Part shown: positions 20,101 through 27,134 of the stretch, in pieces
How positions within the stretch are numbered: position 1 is the stretch's first letter
Layout of the letters: the number at the start of each line of letters is the position of its first letter
Virus record (IMG/VR): IMGVR_UViG_3300021375_000115
Location: 1 to 29,553 of that record
DNA from: a virus
Length of the DNA stretch: 29,553 nucleotides
Strand: one strand, 5' to 3'
Translations under genes and position numbers: made by a program
The notes under the pieces: model-generated
The model's database searches: none
What the model was told of the DNA's origin: nothing
The model's input: only the letters and a program-made list of their open reading frames with translations

Positions 20101-20395
20101 CATTATTTTGTTTGTCGTCCTTGTGATTGTCCAATTCTGCTAAGCCGGCCATGGCTCTGAAATGGTTTAAGTCGTCAAGTTCCTCTTGACTAAATTGATC
20201 AGTTGTTTGATTACTATATGCTTCTATTCGTCTTTCTATATCTTCAAAGGATGGACCTGCTTCTCCGTAGAGACTGAAATCGTCAAAAAATTCTTTACCC
20301 CAATGTGATTTAATTCTATATTCACTGTTTGGCACGTCACTTTTATAAATGCCGTAATCTTTGTCACCTGCTTGATTTTCGTTTACTGAAGACAT
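17153..20395 (-). CDS. Large baseplate hub candidate (gp27 position)
   Basis: This 1080-aa protein lies between gp53-like and gp5-like genes, where a hub protein that seats the gp5 spike is expected. Visible segments are PLKIDFKLTEPGSISLLDRI at about 220 and a membrane-free beta-rich core. Near the end, NYTLSGVYLVYRCTSNFSGG followed by FTQEL resembles the C-terminal domain of hub and tail-tube-related proteins. T4 gp27 is only 391 aa, so this would be a much expanded version with acidic, Asp/Glu-rich linkers (for example near 360-400). A GAGGTAA ribosome site precedes the ATG at 20395. The structural role is confident from context; the gp27 equivalence is a positional inference. Confidence 0.6.
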   Translation of the reverse strand: MSSVNENQAGDKDYGIYKSDVPNSEYRIKSHWGKEFFDDFSLYGEAGPSFEDIERRIEAYSNQTTDQFSQEELDDLNHFRAMAGLAELDNHKDDKQNNETINDQKNVYSKFLRNQVRGNILDGYYTPQYVFTLYMLKRNKLAEYQQQTGSRDGAGKDTGDSDEAREDTPNESTFVKNRTLIKPNPQDYVIIAQTGTTDIGIDDVTIQTFNGLDSDVIPLKIDFKLTEPGSISLLDRIAEAKRYCGYNKPISTIPGLFLQLEFAGYPDASAHDGVPIDSEVDGKPERIPLGFPSDAEGNASKVPTEMYFELGGVTYDMEINAEGATYNFSAYRQKTGGRDRLHTRTAHTIKGRNLSELLGGLHPVQPGSSKDNTPDNAQDPDSGSAGDEVTDSGSDATAPAEEWYGLEYAFNKDFEDLSDDIDKKTDEEFKLFLDGFISNYAVKEGDPVKMTSDTISDALLKDFTLLETFAKSGSITKEVDGELVLNWQANTVQQSVEDDARRGPKIIEYDVSREINDSISVNGARGDITITEEVEKTIDGKAVYSDPLISITIPPSTHIKDCIYLVLSLSEDFVNRAIRVKPGGYGKEDVKTVDSAYSRWLTLDTDHYVDFSDQSWDEKKGSYDEYFHVRPVLSYTSNPNMIVFEEEYEKIKNPTLKEISTLLDSMSIQKEYYYSYTGLNTQILDLSLTFDEAYALNIPAFGFGDYAQQSGVATASALKEEENAQNTNDSEGVNDIINKDKKAGGIFETLKGLSDVEFEKFAEFAGYSSEDISRLVQEKNYVNEFGSVRGTTNIEDQEYLKEFASGLAMDDIGDAVLSGYTRTTANSEDPVPTETTELIADLSNDLTVVSPYIYASALVMGLEGNDMAAEFYKSLDNEQLGEEFQNVIKPKLETVEVSNIVESAPEERNSIRSTTMSHLMRQYTNAASLQMMDLSVRGDPYWLGNDVFYDINKESDGQPDFTKKTQDIFFVMEAPRKLDFDIEDEDNNTGLFDYGSINYTLSGVYLVYRCTSNFSGGLFTQELNMAQNKLYEFSKIETIKKTGTQNLEDIENYKAQKAWNESNAEKYKALEEQRSGTPTE

Positions 20396-20398
20396 AAA

Positions 20399-20701
20399 TT
20401 ACCTCGAAAATATATCTTTAATAGAATCCGATGAAGGCAATTTAATTTTAGTTCCTGCTTTAAAGTCTCTGATTGGGTCTTTTAATTTATCTAAATTTCT
20501 CATAGAAAATACCCACCATAATCTGGATGATTCATATAATTTGTATGCAAGTAAATCTGGCCTTTGATCAAACTCTTGTGTAATTACAAAATCTTCATCG
20601 TAAATTGATGTGGGAATATTAGGGATAGTATTTACATCTAAAAACTTGTTTCCTATTAATTGGCTTGTTGTTATAAAGGACTGCTTGTTATATCTAGCCA
20701 T
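20399..20701 (-). CDS. 53: Baseplate wedge protein gp53-like
   Basis: This 100-aa protein carries the gp53 signature RPDLLAYKLYESSRLWWVFS, followed by DPIRDFKAGTKIKLPS, a LysM-like module. In T4, gp53 (196 aa) clamps neighbouring wedges in the baseplate inner ring; this shorter form keeps mainly the conserved module. The start codon overlaps the upstream stop as TAATG at 20701, and the next gene begins four bases after the stop. Family assignment is by motif and position. Confidence 0.8.
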   Translation of the reverse strand: MARYNKQSFITTSQLIGNKFLDVNTIPNIPTSIYDEDFVITQEFDQRPDLLAYKLYESSRLWWVFSMRNLDKLKDPIRDFKAGTKIKLPSSDSIKDIFSR

Positions 20702-21612
20702 TAAACAAATCCTCCTTTATATCCCTTTCCAGATCTTAAATTATCCAAGTCAAATTTCTTTCTTGTTTTCTTAGGTGTATAGTTAGGTGTTAAGTTTACC
20801 ATAACGTTCATTCTTGTAGGCACATAAGTTGTTTCTGTTCCTTCACCACCGCCAACATTTGTAACAACTGGAACATAATCACAATCTTCAGGTAACTGTA
20901 TAGAGTAGTCGTTAATAATAACTGGTACTTTGTTAAATCCGTGTTCTCCTAAATATTCAAATATCAATGTGGGAGGAGGTGTACCATAAGTTTGTTGGAC
21001 AACCGACTTCTCACCAAAATAACTCTTTGTTGCTGTCTTTAAAAAATGCATCATTGCTAATAAGTAATGGCCATCAAACATATCATTAGCATAAAAATCT
21101 GCCTGTACAGGCAGTGAAGGAGGAGTACTATTCATATATGTATATATAGGATAGTTAGAACCATGCAGTTGTTGTGCGTTATAGTTTGCAACACCTGATA
21201 AAAATATCTGTGGTGTAACTTGCCAAACCAAACCACCTGTTGCTTTAAGTGGTGCTAGTAAAGAACTTTTAGAATCTCCGTCCTCGCCAGACATACCGTA
21301 TACTTGATTCATCCCACCATTTTTAGGACGAAGTCTTGCTCGCCAATCAAAGTTTGAAATGTCACCGTTTGTTTCTGAGCCACTATCATTTATTTGTATT
21401 TGTCCAGAGGCTGATGTTGCCGCCGCCAGTTCTTGTGCCTTTTTAATTCTTTCTTCTACATGAACTTTACTGGTTCCAGTGTCGTAAGGACCAAACCCTT
21501 CTTTACCCATTAAATTCCAAAATATAGATTGTACCCTAGGATCTAACCCCGATACTTTTTCACTAATTTTGTTATTTAAAAAACTGTTTACACTCTTTTG
21601 AAAGAACGACAT
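20701..21612 (-). CDS. 48: Baseplate tail-tube cap/initiator protein (gp48/gp54-like)
   Basis: This 303-aa protein is the first gene of the minus-strand operon. Characteristic segments are WRARLRPKNGGM, PLKATGGLVWQVTPQIFLSG, ANDMFDGHYLLAMMHFLKTA and INDYSIQLPEDCDYVPV, a pattern seen in the T4 gp48/gp54 family, which caps the baseplate and starts tube polymerisation. T4 gp48 is 364 aa and gp54 about 320 aa; the sequence alone does not decide between them. The C-terminus is basic (PKKTRKKF). The ATG has a good AGGAG site (CAGGAGATTAATATG) and a late promoter 19 bases upstream. Confidence 0.72.
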   Translation of the reverse strand: MSFFQKSVNSFLNNKISEKVSGLDPRVQSIFWNLMGKEGFGPYDTGTSKVHVEERIKKAQELAAATSASGQIQINDSGSETNGDISNFDWRARLRPKNGGMNQVYGMSGEDGDSKSSLLAPLKATGGLVWQVTPQIFLSGVANYNAQQLHGSNYPIYTYMNSTPPSLPVQADFYANDMFDGHYLLAMMHFLKTATKSYFGEKSVVQQTYGTPPPTLIFEYLGEHGFNKVPVIINDYSIQLPEDCDYVPVVTNVGGGEGTETTYVPTRMNVMVNLTPNYTPKKTRKKFDLDNLRSGKGYKGGFV

Positions 21613-21629
21613 ATTAATCTCCTGTGTAT

Positions 21630-21639
21630 ATATTTATCA
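21630..21639 (-). promoter_or_regulatory. Late promoter for the gp48-gp53-hub-gp5-GH24 operon
   Basis: TGATAAATA (core GATAAATA at 21638-21631, minus strand) matches the T4 late promoter at seven of eight core positions. The predicted start is about 21625, giving a 13-base leader that carries AGGAG. Confidence 0.8.
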
Positions 21640-21685
21640 CATTCATTAAAACTATTGTTAATTAATAAAAGTGGCTAAATATACA

Positions 21686-21713
21686 TTGACAATACGCAAT
21701 AGTTGTGTATAAT
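21686..21713 (+). promoter_or_regulatory. Consensus sigma70 promoter for the gp55-gp47-gp46 operon
   Basis: Perfect TTGACA (21686-21691) and TATAAT (21708-21713) boxes with a 16-base spacer. The expected start is about 21720, leaving a leader of roughly 33 bases ending in GAGGAGAGTTA before the gp55 ATG. It is arranged divergently from the late promoter at 21630-21639. Confidence 0.88.
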
Positions 21714-21752
21714 ACTAACAATATAAATGAATTATAATTTTGAGGAGAGTTA

Positions 21753-22622
21753 ATGGCACAGCCTAAAAAAGTAAATTATCTTAATAATAAAGATATCCTA
21801 AAAGAAATCCATAAAAGTAAAATGACATACTGTTATGTTACAGATGAAATGTATGCAAACTATGATGTTATTTTGCAAGATGTGGATAAAATTAATAGAA
21901 ACAGTATTAAATTAGCAAGAGAAAATCGTGCTTCTTTAATGCAGTCGATTGGTTATCAGGCCGCAATGGCTGAACATGATCCTAAGGATTATAAAAATAA
22001 ACCAAAACAGAAAGAGTTTGCAGTTGACCCAAAAAGCATTCCACAGGAAGAATTAGTATTCCGTGTAATGACCATGGAGCATATTCCAGATGAACCAGGA
22101 AGGAAAAGAATTCCTAAAAATGAAGCAGAAACTAAGGCAAAAGTAAACTTTCCTTCTTTTAAACATTATGCTTATGTAAATGGTGAAGTAACTGAAGTTG
22201 CAAGAAGTCACTGGCAGGGAAGTTTAAGCAATGGTCACTTTAGTGTTGACCATGGTAAGATCACTAACAAGTTAGGCACAATGTTTTTAAAACTAGTTGA
22301 AAGATACAGTCACAGAGCAAACTGGAGAGGTTATACTTATGTAGACGAAATGCGTGGACAAGCATTGGTTCAACTTAGCCAAATAGGCCTACAGTTTAAT
22401 GAAGCAAAATCTGATAACCCGTTTGCATATTATACTGCGGCAGTTAATAACAGTTTTACTAGAATTTTAAATTTAGAGAAACGAAACCAAATGATTAGAG
22501 ATGACATTTTAATAGAACAAGGTCATTTACCTAGTTATGGCAGACAAATAAAACACGAAGAAGAAATGAGACAAATTCGTGAAGCGGCAGAGACATCTGC
22601 ACAAAGTGATATAAACGATTAA
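21753..22622 (+). CDS. 55: Late-transcription sigma factor gp55-like
   Basis: This 289-aa protein has a C-terminal half matching T4-type gp55: GYTYVDEMRGQALVQLSQIG followed by DNPFAYYTAAVNNSFTRILN and EKRNQMIRDDIL, the sigma region-2-like core that reads the late -10 box. It is about 100 residues longer than T4 gp55 (185 aa), with a charged N-terminal extension. The C-terminus (SAQSDIND) lacks an evident hydrophobic clamp-binding tail. It directs host RNA polymerase to late promoters; four TGATAAATA sites in this window are the likely targets. It is followed by gp47 after two bases and driven by a consensus host promoter, consistent with expression before the late genes. Confidence 0.9.
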   Translation: MAQPKKVNYLNNKDILKEIHKSKMTYCYVTDEMYANYDVILQDVDKINRNSIKLARENRASLMQSIGYQAAMAEHDPKDYKNKPKQKEFAVDPKSIPQEELVFRVMTMEHIPDEPGRKRIPKNEAETKAKVNFPSFKHYAYVNGEVTEVARSHWQGSLSNGHFSVDHGKITNKLGTMFLKLVERYSHRANWRGYTYVDEMRGQALVQLSQIGLQFNEAKSDNPFAYYTAAVNNSFTRILNLEKRNQMIRDDILIEQGHLPSYGRQIKHEEEMRQIREAAETSAQSDIND

Positions 22623-22624
22623 TT

Positions 22625-23641
22625 ATGGCTCAACTGTTTAAGACAGCGGCCTGCTTTACGGATATACATTACGGATTAAAGCAAAACAGTCGCTTACATT
22701 TAGAAGACTGCCACAGATATGTGGACTGGTTTATAGCAGAAGCAAAAGCCAGAAATGCAGAAACTTGTATATTTCTAGGTGACTGGAGTCACCATAGAGC
22801 AAGTATTAGTGTTGCAACAATGAATGCTTCAATTAAAGATCTTAAAAAACTTAATGATGCATTTGAAACTGTTTACTTTATAACTGGTAATCACGATCTT
22901 TATTATAAAGATAAACGAGATATGAATAGTATAGAATATGCTCGTGACCTATCAAATTTTGTAATGGTTGACGATATGTTTGAGCAAGACGATGTTGCAA
23001 TTATTCCATGGCTTGTTGGAGATGATTACAAAACAGTTTCCAAAATGAAATGCAAATATATGTTTGGACACTTTGAACTACCATATTTTAAAATGAATGC
23101 AATGGTAGAAATGCCTGATCACGGTGGCATTAATGATAAGATGTTAAGTGGACCTGAATATGTGTTTAGTGGACATTTCCATAAACGACAATACAAAAAT
23201 AATATTCATTATATAGGAAATGCGTTTCCACACAATTACGCAGATGTTAGAGATGACGAACGTGGTGCTATGTTCTTAACATGGGGAGAAGAACCACAAT
23301 ATGTTAATTGGACAGAATGTCCAAAATACAGAGTATTTTCTTTAAAAGAATTATTAGATGATCACCAAAACTTATTGGATGAATACACTTATGCTAGAGT
23401 AAAACTTGATATCAGCATCAGTTACGAAGAAGCAAACTTTATTAGAGAGAAGTTTGCTGAACAATATAATGTAAGAGAACTTCAACTTATTCCTGTAAAA
23501 GAAGAGGAAGAGTTTGAAGGAGGAGAAGTACTGTTTGAAAGTGTAAATCAAATTGTACTTGCACAATTAGACACAATAGAATCAAATACAATCGATAAAG
23601 AAACATTGGTTGATATTTATAACAGCATAGACACCGAATAA
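22625..23641 (+). CDS. 47: Recombination endonuclease subunit gp47 (Mre11/SbcD-like)
   Basis: This 338-aa protein is almost the same length as T4 gp47 (339 aa). Metallophosphoesterase motifs are in order: Asp13-x-His15 (FTDIHYG), GDW at 52-54 followed by HHR, GNHD at 88-91, FGHFELP and SGHFHKR. These residues bind two metals for nuclease action. With gp46 it forms the complex that resects DNA ends in recombination-dependent replication. The stop overlaps the gp46 start as TAATG at 23641, suggesting coupled, stoichiometric synthesis. Confidence 0.95.
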   Translation: MAQLFKTAACFTDIHYGLKQNSRLHLEDCHRYVDWFIAEAKARNAETCIFLGDWSHHRASISVATMNASIKDLKKLNDAFETVYFITGNHDLYYKDKRDMNSIEYARDLSNFVMVDDMFEQDDVAIIPWLVGDDYKTVSKMKCKYMFGHFELPYFKMNAMVEMPDHGGINDKMLSGPEYVFSGHFHKRQYKNNIHYIGNAFPHNYADVRDDERGAMFLTWGEEPQYVNWTECPKYRVFSLKELLDDHQNLLDEYTYARVKLDISISYEEANFIREKFAEQYNVRELQLIPVKEEEEFEGGEVLFESVNQIVLAQLDTIESNTIDKETLVDIYNSIDTE

Positions 23642-25407
23642 TGTTAAAAATTAAAAACGTATCAGCAAAAAACTTTATGAGTGTTGGCAACAACACACAG
23701 GCAGTTAATTTTGACAACTGTCAACTTACACTTGTACTAGGTCACAACTTAGATATGGGTGGAGATGGTAGCAGAAATGGTACTGGTAAAACTACTATAA
23801 TAAATGCATTAAGTTACGCATTATATGGAGACGCCTTAACAAACATTCGTAAAGACAATCTCATAAACAAAACAAACGGTAAAGGTATGATTGTTACTGT
23901 TGAGTTTGAAATAGAAGGACGTGCATATAGAATAGAACGTGGAAGACGTCCTAATGTGTTAAGACTACTTGTAAACGGAGAAGATGCATTTACAGAAGAA
24001 CAACAAGGCGACAGTAGGGAAACACAAAAAGAGATAGAAAAAATTATTGGTTTCCCTCACAATATGTTCAAACATTTAATTGCATTGAACACATACACAG
24101 AACCTTTTCTTAGTATGAGGGCAAACGATCAAAGAGATATGATCGAACAACTATTAGGTATTACTGAACTTAGTTTAAAAGCAGAAATACTTAAAGAAAG
24201 AATGAAGTTTACAAAAGAAGCAATTAAGGAAGAAGAAATTACTATTAATGCGATTAATACCAGCAATGAGCGTATAGAAAAGAATATACAAGAAATAGAA
24301 AGCAGAAGTAGAGCATGGGAAAAGAATAAGGAAGATAAAATTATATCTTTGGGAGAAGAAATAGTTGCCCTGGAAACTATTGATATTGACAAAGAGTTAG
24401 ACAATCATAAACTACTCAGTGACCTTAAAGAACAACGTACAAATTTACAAGTATTAACGTCAGAAGAAAAACGTATTGCAACCAGTTTAAAAAGAAGTAC
24501 AGAGAAACTAGAAAATTTAAAATCATCTTTGGAGAGTGCAAAAGCAGGAATATGTCCAACATGTGAACAAGAAACTGCCCATTTAGATACACATGAACAG
24601 TACACTAAAGATCTTATAGATGATATAGACAAAGAGGAAATATACTTTTCTGAACTAGAAGAAAGGAATAGCGAAATAAATGAAGGTCTAAGTGACTTCG
24701 AAAATATAGAAGAAGATCCGGTTGTATTTTACAATACATTAGAAAAGGCGTTACAACATAAACATAATGTTGAAACTATGAAAACCCAATTAGAGGAAAA
24801 AGCCTTAGAAGAAAACCCATATACAGACCAAATAGATTCGTTACAAAAAACAGGAATACAAGAAGTTAATTTTGATAAAATGAACGAACTTACATTTTTG
24901 CAGGAACATCAAGACTTCCTACATAAACTTTTAACAAGCAAAGACAGTTTTATTCGTAAAAAAATTATAGATCAAAATATTGCATATCTGAATCATAGAC
25001 TTGCATATTATTTAGATAAGTTAGGATTACCACATGATGTGAAATTTGCAAGTGATTTAGGTGTGGAAATTACAGAATATGGCAGAGATTTAGACTTTGA
25101 TAATTTAAGTAGGGGAGAACGTAATAGACTTATACTAGGATTAAGTTGGGCATTTAGAGATATGTATGAAAGTTTAAATAGGCCAATGAATCTTATGTGT
25201 GTAGATGAACTTATTGATAGTGGAATGGATAGCATGGGTGTTGAAAATGCATTGGGTATTTTAAAGAAAATGCATAGAGAACAAGGTAAAAATATTATGC
25301 TTATCTCACACAAAGAAGAACTAGTAGGACGTGTTAATAATGTATTAACTGTTGTCAAAGAAGGCGGATTTACAGCATATAACACCGATACAGAATATAT
25401 AAATTAA
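23641..25407 (+). CDS. 46: Recombination endonuclease subunit gp46 (Rad50/SbcC-like ATPase)
   Basis: This 588-aa protein (T4 gp46: 560 aa) has the SMC-type layout. The Walker A is SRNGTGKTT with Lys50, followed by a coiled coil. The zinc hook CPTC is at Cys305 and Cys308, followed by a returning coiled coil. The ABC signature LSRGERNRL begins at residue 489, and the Walker B region is LMCVDELIDSGMD near 520. It pairs with gp47 to process double-strand ends. It is the last gene of the gp55 unit before a new promoter at 25429. Confidence 0.95.
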   Translation: MLKIKNVSAKNFMSVGNNTQAVNFDNCQLTLVLGHNLDMGGDGSRNGTGKTTIINALSYALYGDALTNIRKDNLINKTNGKGMIVTVEFEIEGRAYRIERGRRPNVLRLLVNGEDAFTEEQQGDSRETQKEIEKIIGFPHNMFKHLIALNTYTEPFLSMRANDQRDMIEQLLGITELSLKAEILKERMKFTKEAIKEEEITINAINTSNERIEKNIQEIESRSRAWEKNKEDKIISLGEEIVALETIDIDKELDNHKLLSDLKEQRTNLQVLTSEEKRIATSLKRSTEKLENLKSSLESAKAGICPTCEQETAHLDTHEQYTKDLIDDIDKEEIYFSELEERNSEINEGLSDFENIEEDPVVFYNTLEKALQHKHNVETMKTQLEEKALEENPYTDQIDSLQKTGIQEVNFDKMNELTFLQEHQDFLHKLLTSKDSFIRKKIIDQNIAYLNHRLAYYLDKLGLPHDVKFASDLGVEITEYGRDLDFDNLSRGERNRLILGLSWAFRDMYESLNRPMNLMCVDELIDSGMDSMGVENALGILKKMHREQGKNIMLISHKEELVGRVNNVLTVVKEGGFTAYNTDTEYIN

Positions 25408-25428
25408 CCTTTTAGAACATAAAAACGG

Positions 25429-25456
25429 TTGACATATTGTGCTTTTGTGCTATACT
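25429..25456 (+). promoter_or_regulatory. Sigma70-type promoter for the small-gene cluster
   Basis: TTGACA at 25429-25434 and TATACT at 25451-25456 with a 16-base spacer; TGC precedes the -10 (extended -10). The expected start is about 25463, 27 bases before the ATG at 25490, with GGGAG as ribosome site. Confidence 0.82.
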
Positions 25457-25489
25457 AATAGCATATTAAATAAAACTAAGGGAGTTAAT

Positions 25490-25747
25490 ATGTCATTAAA
25501 TGAAATAAAACAAGAAATTCTTAGAGGTAATTTTACTACATCTGAGTTGCAATCACTTATCAGTTATACAAGAACTGTAATGGAAACACAAACTAAAGCC
25601 ACATTAAATGTTGGTGACAATGTTTATGTTGTGCAGAAAACAAAAAGAACGCCTGGTGTTATTAAGAAAGTAAACATCAAACGTTGTGTTGTTGATATGC
25701 TGGGTAGCAGTTACAATGTACCACTTTCAATGATAGAGGTTGCTTAA
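25490..25747 (+). CDS. Small protein with KOW/SH3-like C-terminus, function unknown
   Basis: This 85-aa protein starts at ATG 25490 behind AAGGGAG. An open frame extends upstream to 25439, but it overlaps the promoter and is not used. The N-terminal 35 residues are helical and polar. The C-terminal part (LNVGDNVYVVQKTKRTPGVI, then KKVNIKRCVVDMLG and VPLSMIEV) looks like a small beta-barrel of the KOW/SH3 type found on many T4-like phage small proteins. It is the first gene of an early three-gene operon and overlaps the next start as TAATG. The molecular role is unknown. Confidence 0.75.
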   Translation: MSLNEIKQEILRGNFTTSELQSLISYTRTVMETQTKATLNVGDNVYVVQKTKRTPGVIKKVNIKRCVVDMLGSSYNVPLSMIEVA

Positions 25748-25914
25748 TGACTTCTACTGTATTATTCATAGCATTATTTGTTTGGATCATATCTTACATG
25801 AGATTACCTAAGTGGACTTTCCCTCAGGTAAATGTTGTGCAAAGAAGTAATTTTGCAACACTTAATGCTATAGGTGTTCTAATGGTTTACTTGATTTTTC
25901 TTTTATCCCAATGA
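25747..25914 (+). CDS. Small two-helix membrane protein
   Basis: This 55-aa protein was found by reading the frame between its neighbours. The ATG at 25747 shares its A with the upstream stop (TAATG), and its TGA (25912-25914) overlaps the next ATG (ATGA). It has hydrophobic segments at about residues 4-18 (TVLFIALFVWIISYM) and 39-54 (LNAIGVLMVYLIFLLS), joined by a polar loop with LPKWTFPQ. Tight coupling on both sides supports a real gene. A holin- or inner-membrane-type role is possible, but nothing in the sequence decides it. Confidence 0.6.
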   Translation: MTSTVLFIALFVWIISYMRLPKWTFPQVNVVQRSNFATLNAIGVLMVYLIFLLSQ

Positions 25915-26225
25915 TAGAGATATTACAAGAAATAACTGATTGGGGTAAATATCCTGTTGCAAATGGCGTGTATCATATTAATAGTGCAGGCTATTTAGTG
26001 CAACATAACGATACTGTTTTTAAGACCCCAATTAAACAATTCTCAAAGTCCAGAAGGAAGTTTACTAAGATAGGTGAACGTCCTGAAAAATTTGAGGAAG
26101 ATGTGGTTGTTATAAAAAGTTCTAGCGGTAAAACTTATACCATTACTGATAATAAATGTAGTTGTCCTGGATATACTTTTAGAGGCAACTGCAAACATAT
26201 TAAAGAACACTTACAAACAGTTTAG
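25911..26225 (+). CDS. SWIM zinc-finger protein
   Basis: This 104-aa protein has a C-terminal SWIM motif CxC...CxH: Cys83, Cys85, Cys94 and His96 in KCSCPGYTFRGNCKH. It is preceded by a beta hairpin (VVVIKSSSGKTYTITD), as in SWIM domains. The N-terminal part is a small beta-rich region with YHINSAGYLVQHND and a basic stretch KSRRKFTK. SWIM domains bind zinc and act in nucleic-acid or protein contacts. It is the last gene of the early operon and is followed directly by a terminator hairpin. Confidence 0.8.
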   Translation: MIEILQEITDWGKYPVANGVYHINSAGYLVQHNDTVFKTPIKQFSKSRRKFTKIGERPEKFEEDVVVIKSSSGKTYTITDNKCSCPGYTFRGNCKHIKEHLQTV

Positions 26226-26241
26226 GTCCTACGGACCTTTT
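26224..26241 (+). terminator. Intrinsic terminator after the SWIM gene
   Basis: AGGTCC, a TAC loop and GGACCT form a six-pair stem followed by a T run. It begins at the stop codon of the SWIM gene and should end the early operon. Confidence 0.7.
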
Positions 26242-26299
26242 CAAACTACATTCAATCGTTTCGTTTCACTCAACTCATTCATTTGTTTGAAAGTTTTTT
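26239..26299 (+). terminator. Second hairpin with T run, possible back-up terminator
   Basis: TTTCAAAC (26239-26246) is complementary to GTTTGAAA (26285-26292), which is followed by G and six T. The 38-base interior is rich in CATTCA/GTTTC-type short repeats. It may be a back-up terminator or an RNA end-protection structure. Confidence 0.4.
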
Positions 26300-26332
26300 A
26301 AAGACCGTTATCATGTATGTTGGAGCCATAAC

Positions 26333-26711
26333 TCACCTATAAAAGGTGAGAAAGGTGTCATCATGTGATGTCATCGCCTTCTTAACTTCGGGTGCTATTA
26401 GGAACCGGTGAGCCTTCTGTCCCCATACACTACCGTCACGAATCTCACGGAAGCCACATAACCTTAGTAAGTTTAGTTACATAACTTGTAGGTTGCTTTT
26501 TCTCATTGCCTACATCCTTTTAATACTGTTTAACGTGTGTTTGTATCTTTGCCGCTATACATCTCCAGAATCTCGCACCGGGTGTTTCCATTGCCGGATT
26601 GTCAAAGAGCCCGATATTCAATGCCTCGGTAGAGCCGGTGTATAGTCCTATGTGTGCCTTGTTTGACTTAACGTCTGTGATGTGCCATGATGTGTTCTTA
26701 TCAGCAAATAG
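26333..26711 (-). pseudogene. GC-richer stretch with broken reading frames: possible gene remnant or structured RNA
   Basis: No intact gene is found between the terminators and the GIY-YIG stop. GC is about 44% for 26341-26700 by count, visibly above the surrounding AT-rich genes. On the minus strand, after the tandem stops TGA TAA that end the GIY-YIG gene, the same frame stays open for 63 codons without any usable start (26711-26523; contains WHITDVKSNKAHIGLYTGS and ARFWRCIAAKIQTHVKQY). It resumes after one TAA for a further stretch, and another frame reads FREIRDGSVWGQKAHRFL to a stop at 26333. This could be a decayed gene with lost start, one stop and one frameshift, or a non-coding RNA; paired segments such as CACCGG/CCGGTG and TGTAGG/CCTACA are present. 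Confidence 0.3.
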
Positions 26712-26714
26712 TTA

Positions 26715-27134
26715 TCAACTTCTTAATGCTTCCTTAAGGATTTCTGAACCGCCTACCCTTACATTGATTATTCCGTTATAATAATCGTCAGTAAGTAATA
26801 CCTTTCTTTCAAATTGTTCTTGTGCTTCTAAATAACTTGCAACACCTCTACTAGGACAAAAGTGTAATATTTCTCTTGTAAAAGAGTCTTCTCCTAATTC
26901 TATCACATCTGCTTTTAAATGATCGTTACTCCCCCAGTATGTTTTCCAGTCGCTTTCTTTTGTGCCACGGCGTTTATTTTTTCTGCCCTTTAATGGTGGT
27001 TTAGTTGTTTTAAATTTTGCTAACTTTTTACCAACATACTTTCTGTTGTTTGTTAGGTTAGTAATAATATATACGAAGGCTTCGCATTCCTCTGGAAGTT
27101 CTGTAATTTCTTTGTTATTATATAACCAAGACAT
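26715..27134 (-). CDS. GIY-YIG endonuclease
   Basis: This 139-aa protein has the GIY-YIG core near the N-terminus: FVYIITN (about 20-26) followed by RKYVGKK (31-37). A conserved Glu lies in YLEAQEQFE near residue 105. The basic region PPLKGRKNKRRGTKESDWK and the block WGSNDHLKADVIELGEDSFT are typical of the single-domain GIY-YIG proteins common in marine T4-like phages. It may be a free-standing homing nuclease or a repair-type nuclease; no DNA-binding extension is present. Its start overlaps the upstream stop (TAATG at 27134), and the stop is followed immediately by a second stop, TAA. Confidence 0.8.
   Translation of the reverse strand: MSWLYNNKEITELPEECEAFVYIITNLTNNRKYVGKKLAKFKTTKPPLKGRKNKRRGTKESDWKTYWGSNDHLKADVIELGEDSFTREILHFCPSRGVASYLEAQEQFERKVLLTDDYYNGIINVRVGGSEILKEALRS

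Noticed and set aside
21722-21729. TATAAATG on the plus strand before gp55.
   Set aside because: It has a wrong last base and lies in the leader just downstream of a perfect sigma70 promoter that accounts for this gene.
26560-26640. Possible tRNA in the GC-richer orphan region.
   Set aside because: No cloverleaf with a seven-pair acceptor stem and T-loop consensus could be drawn on either strand.
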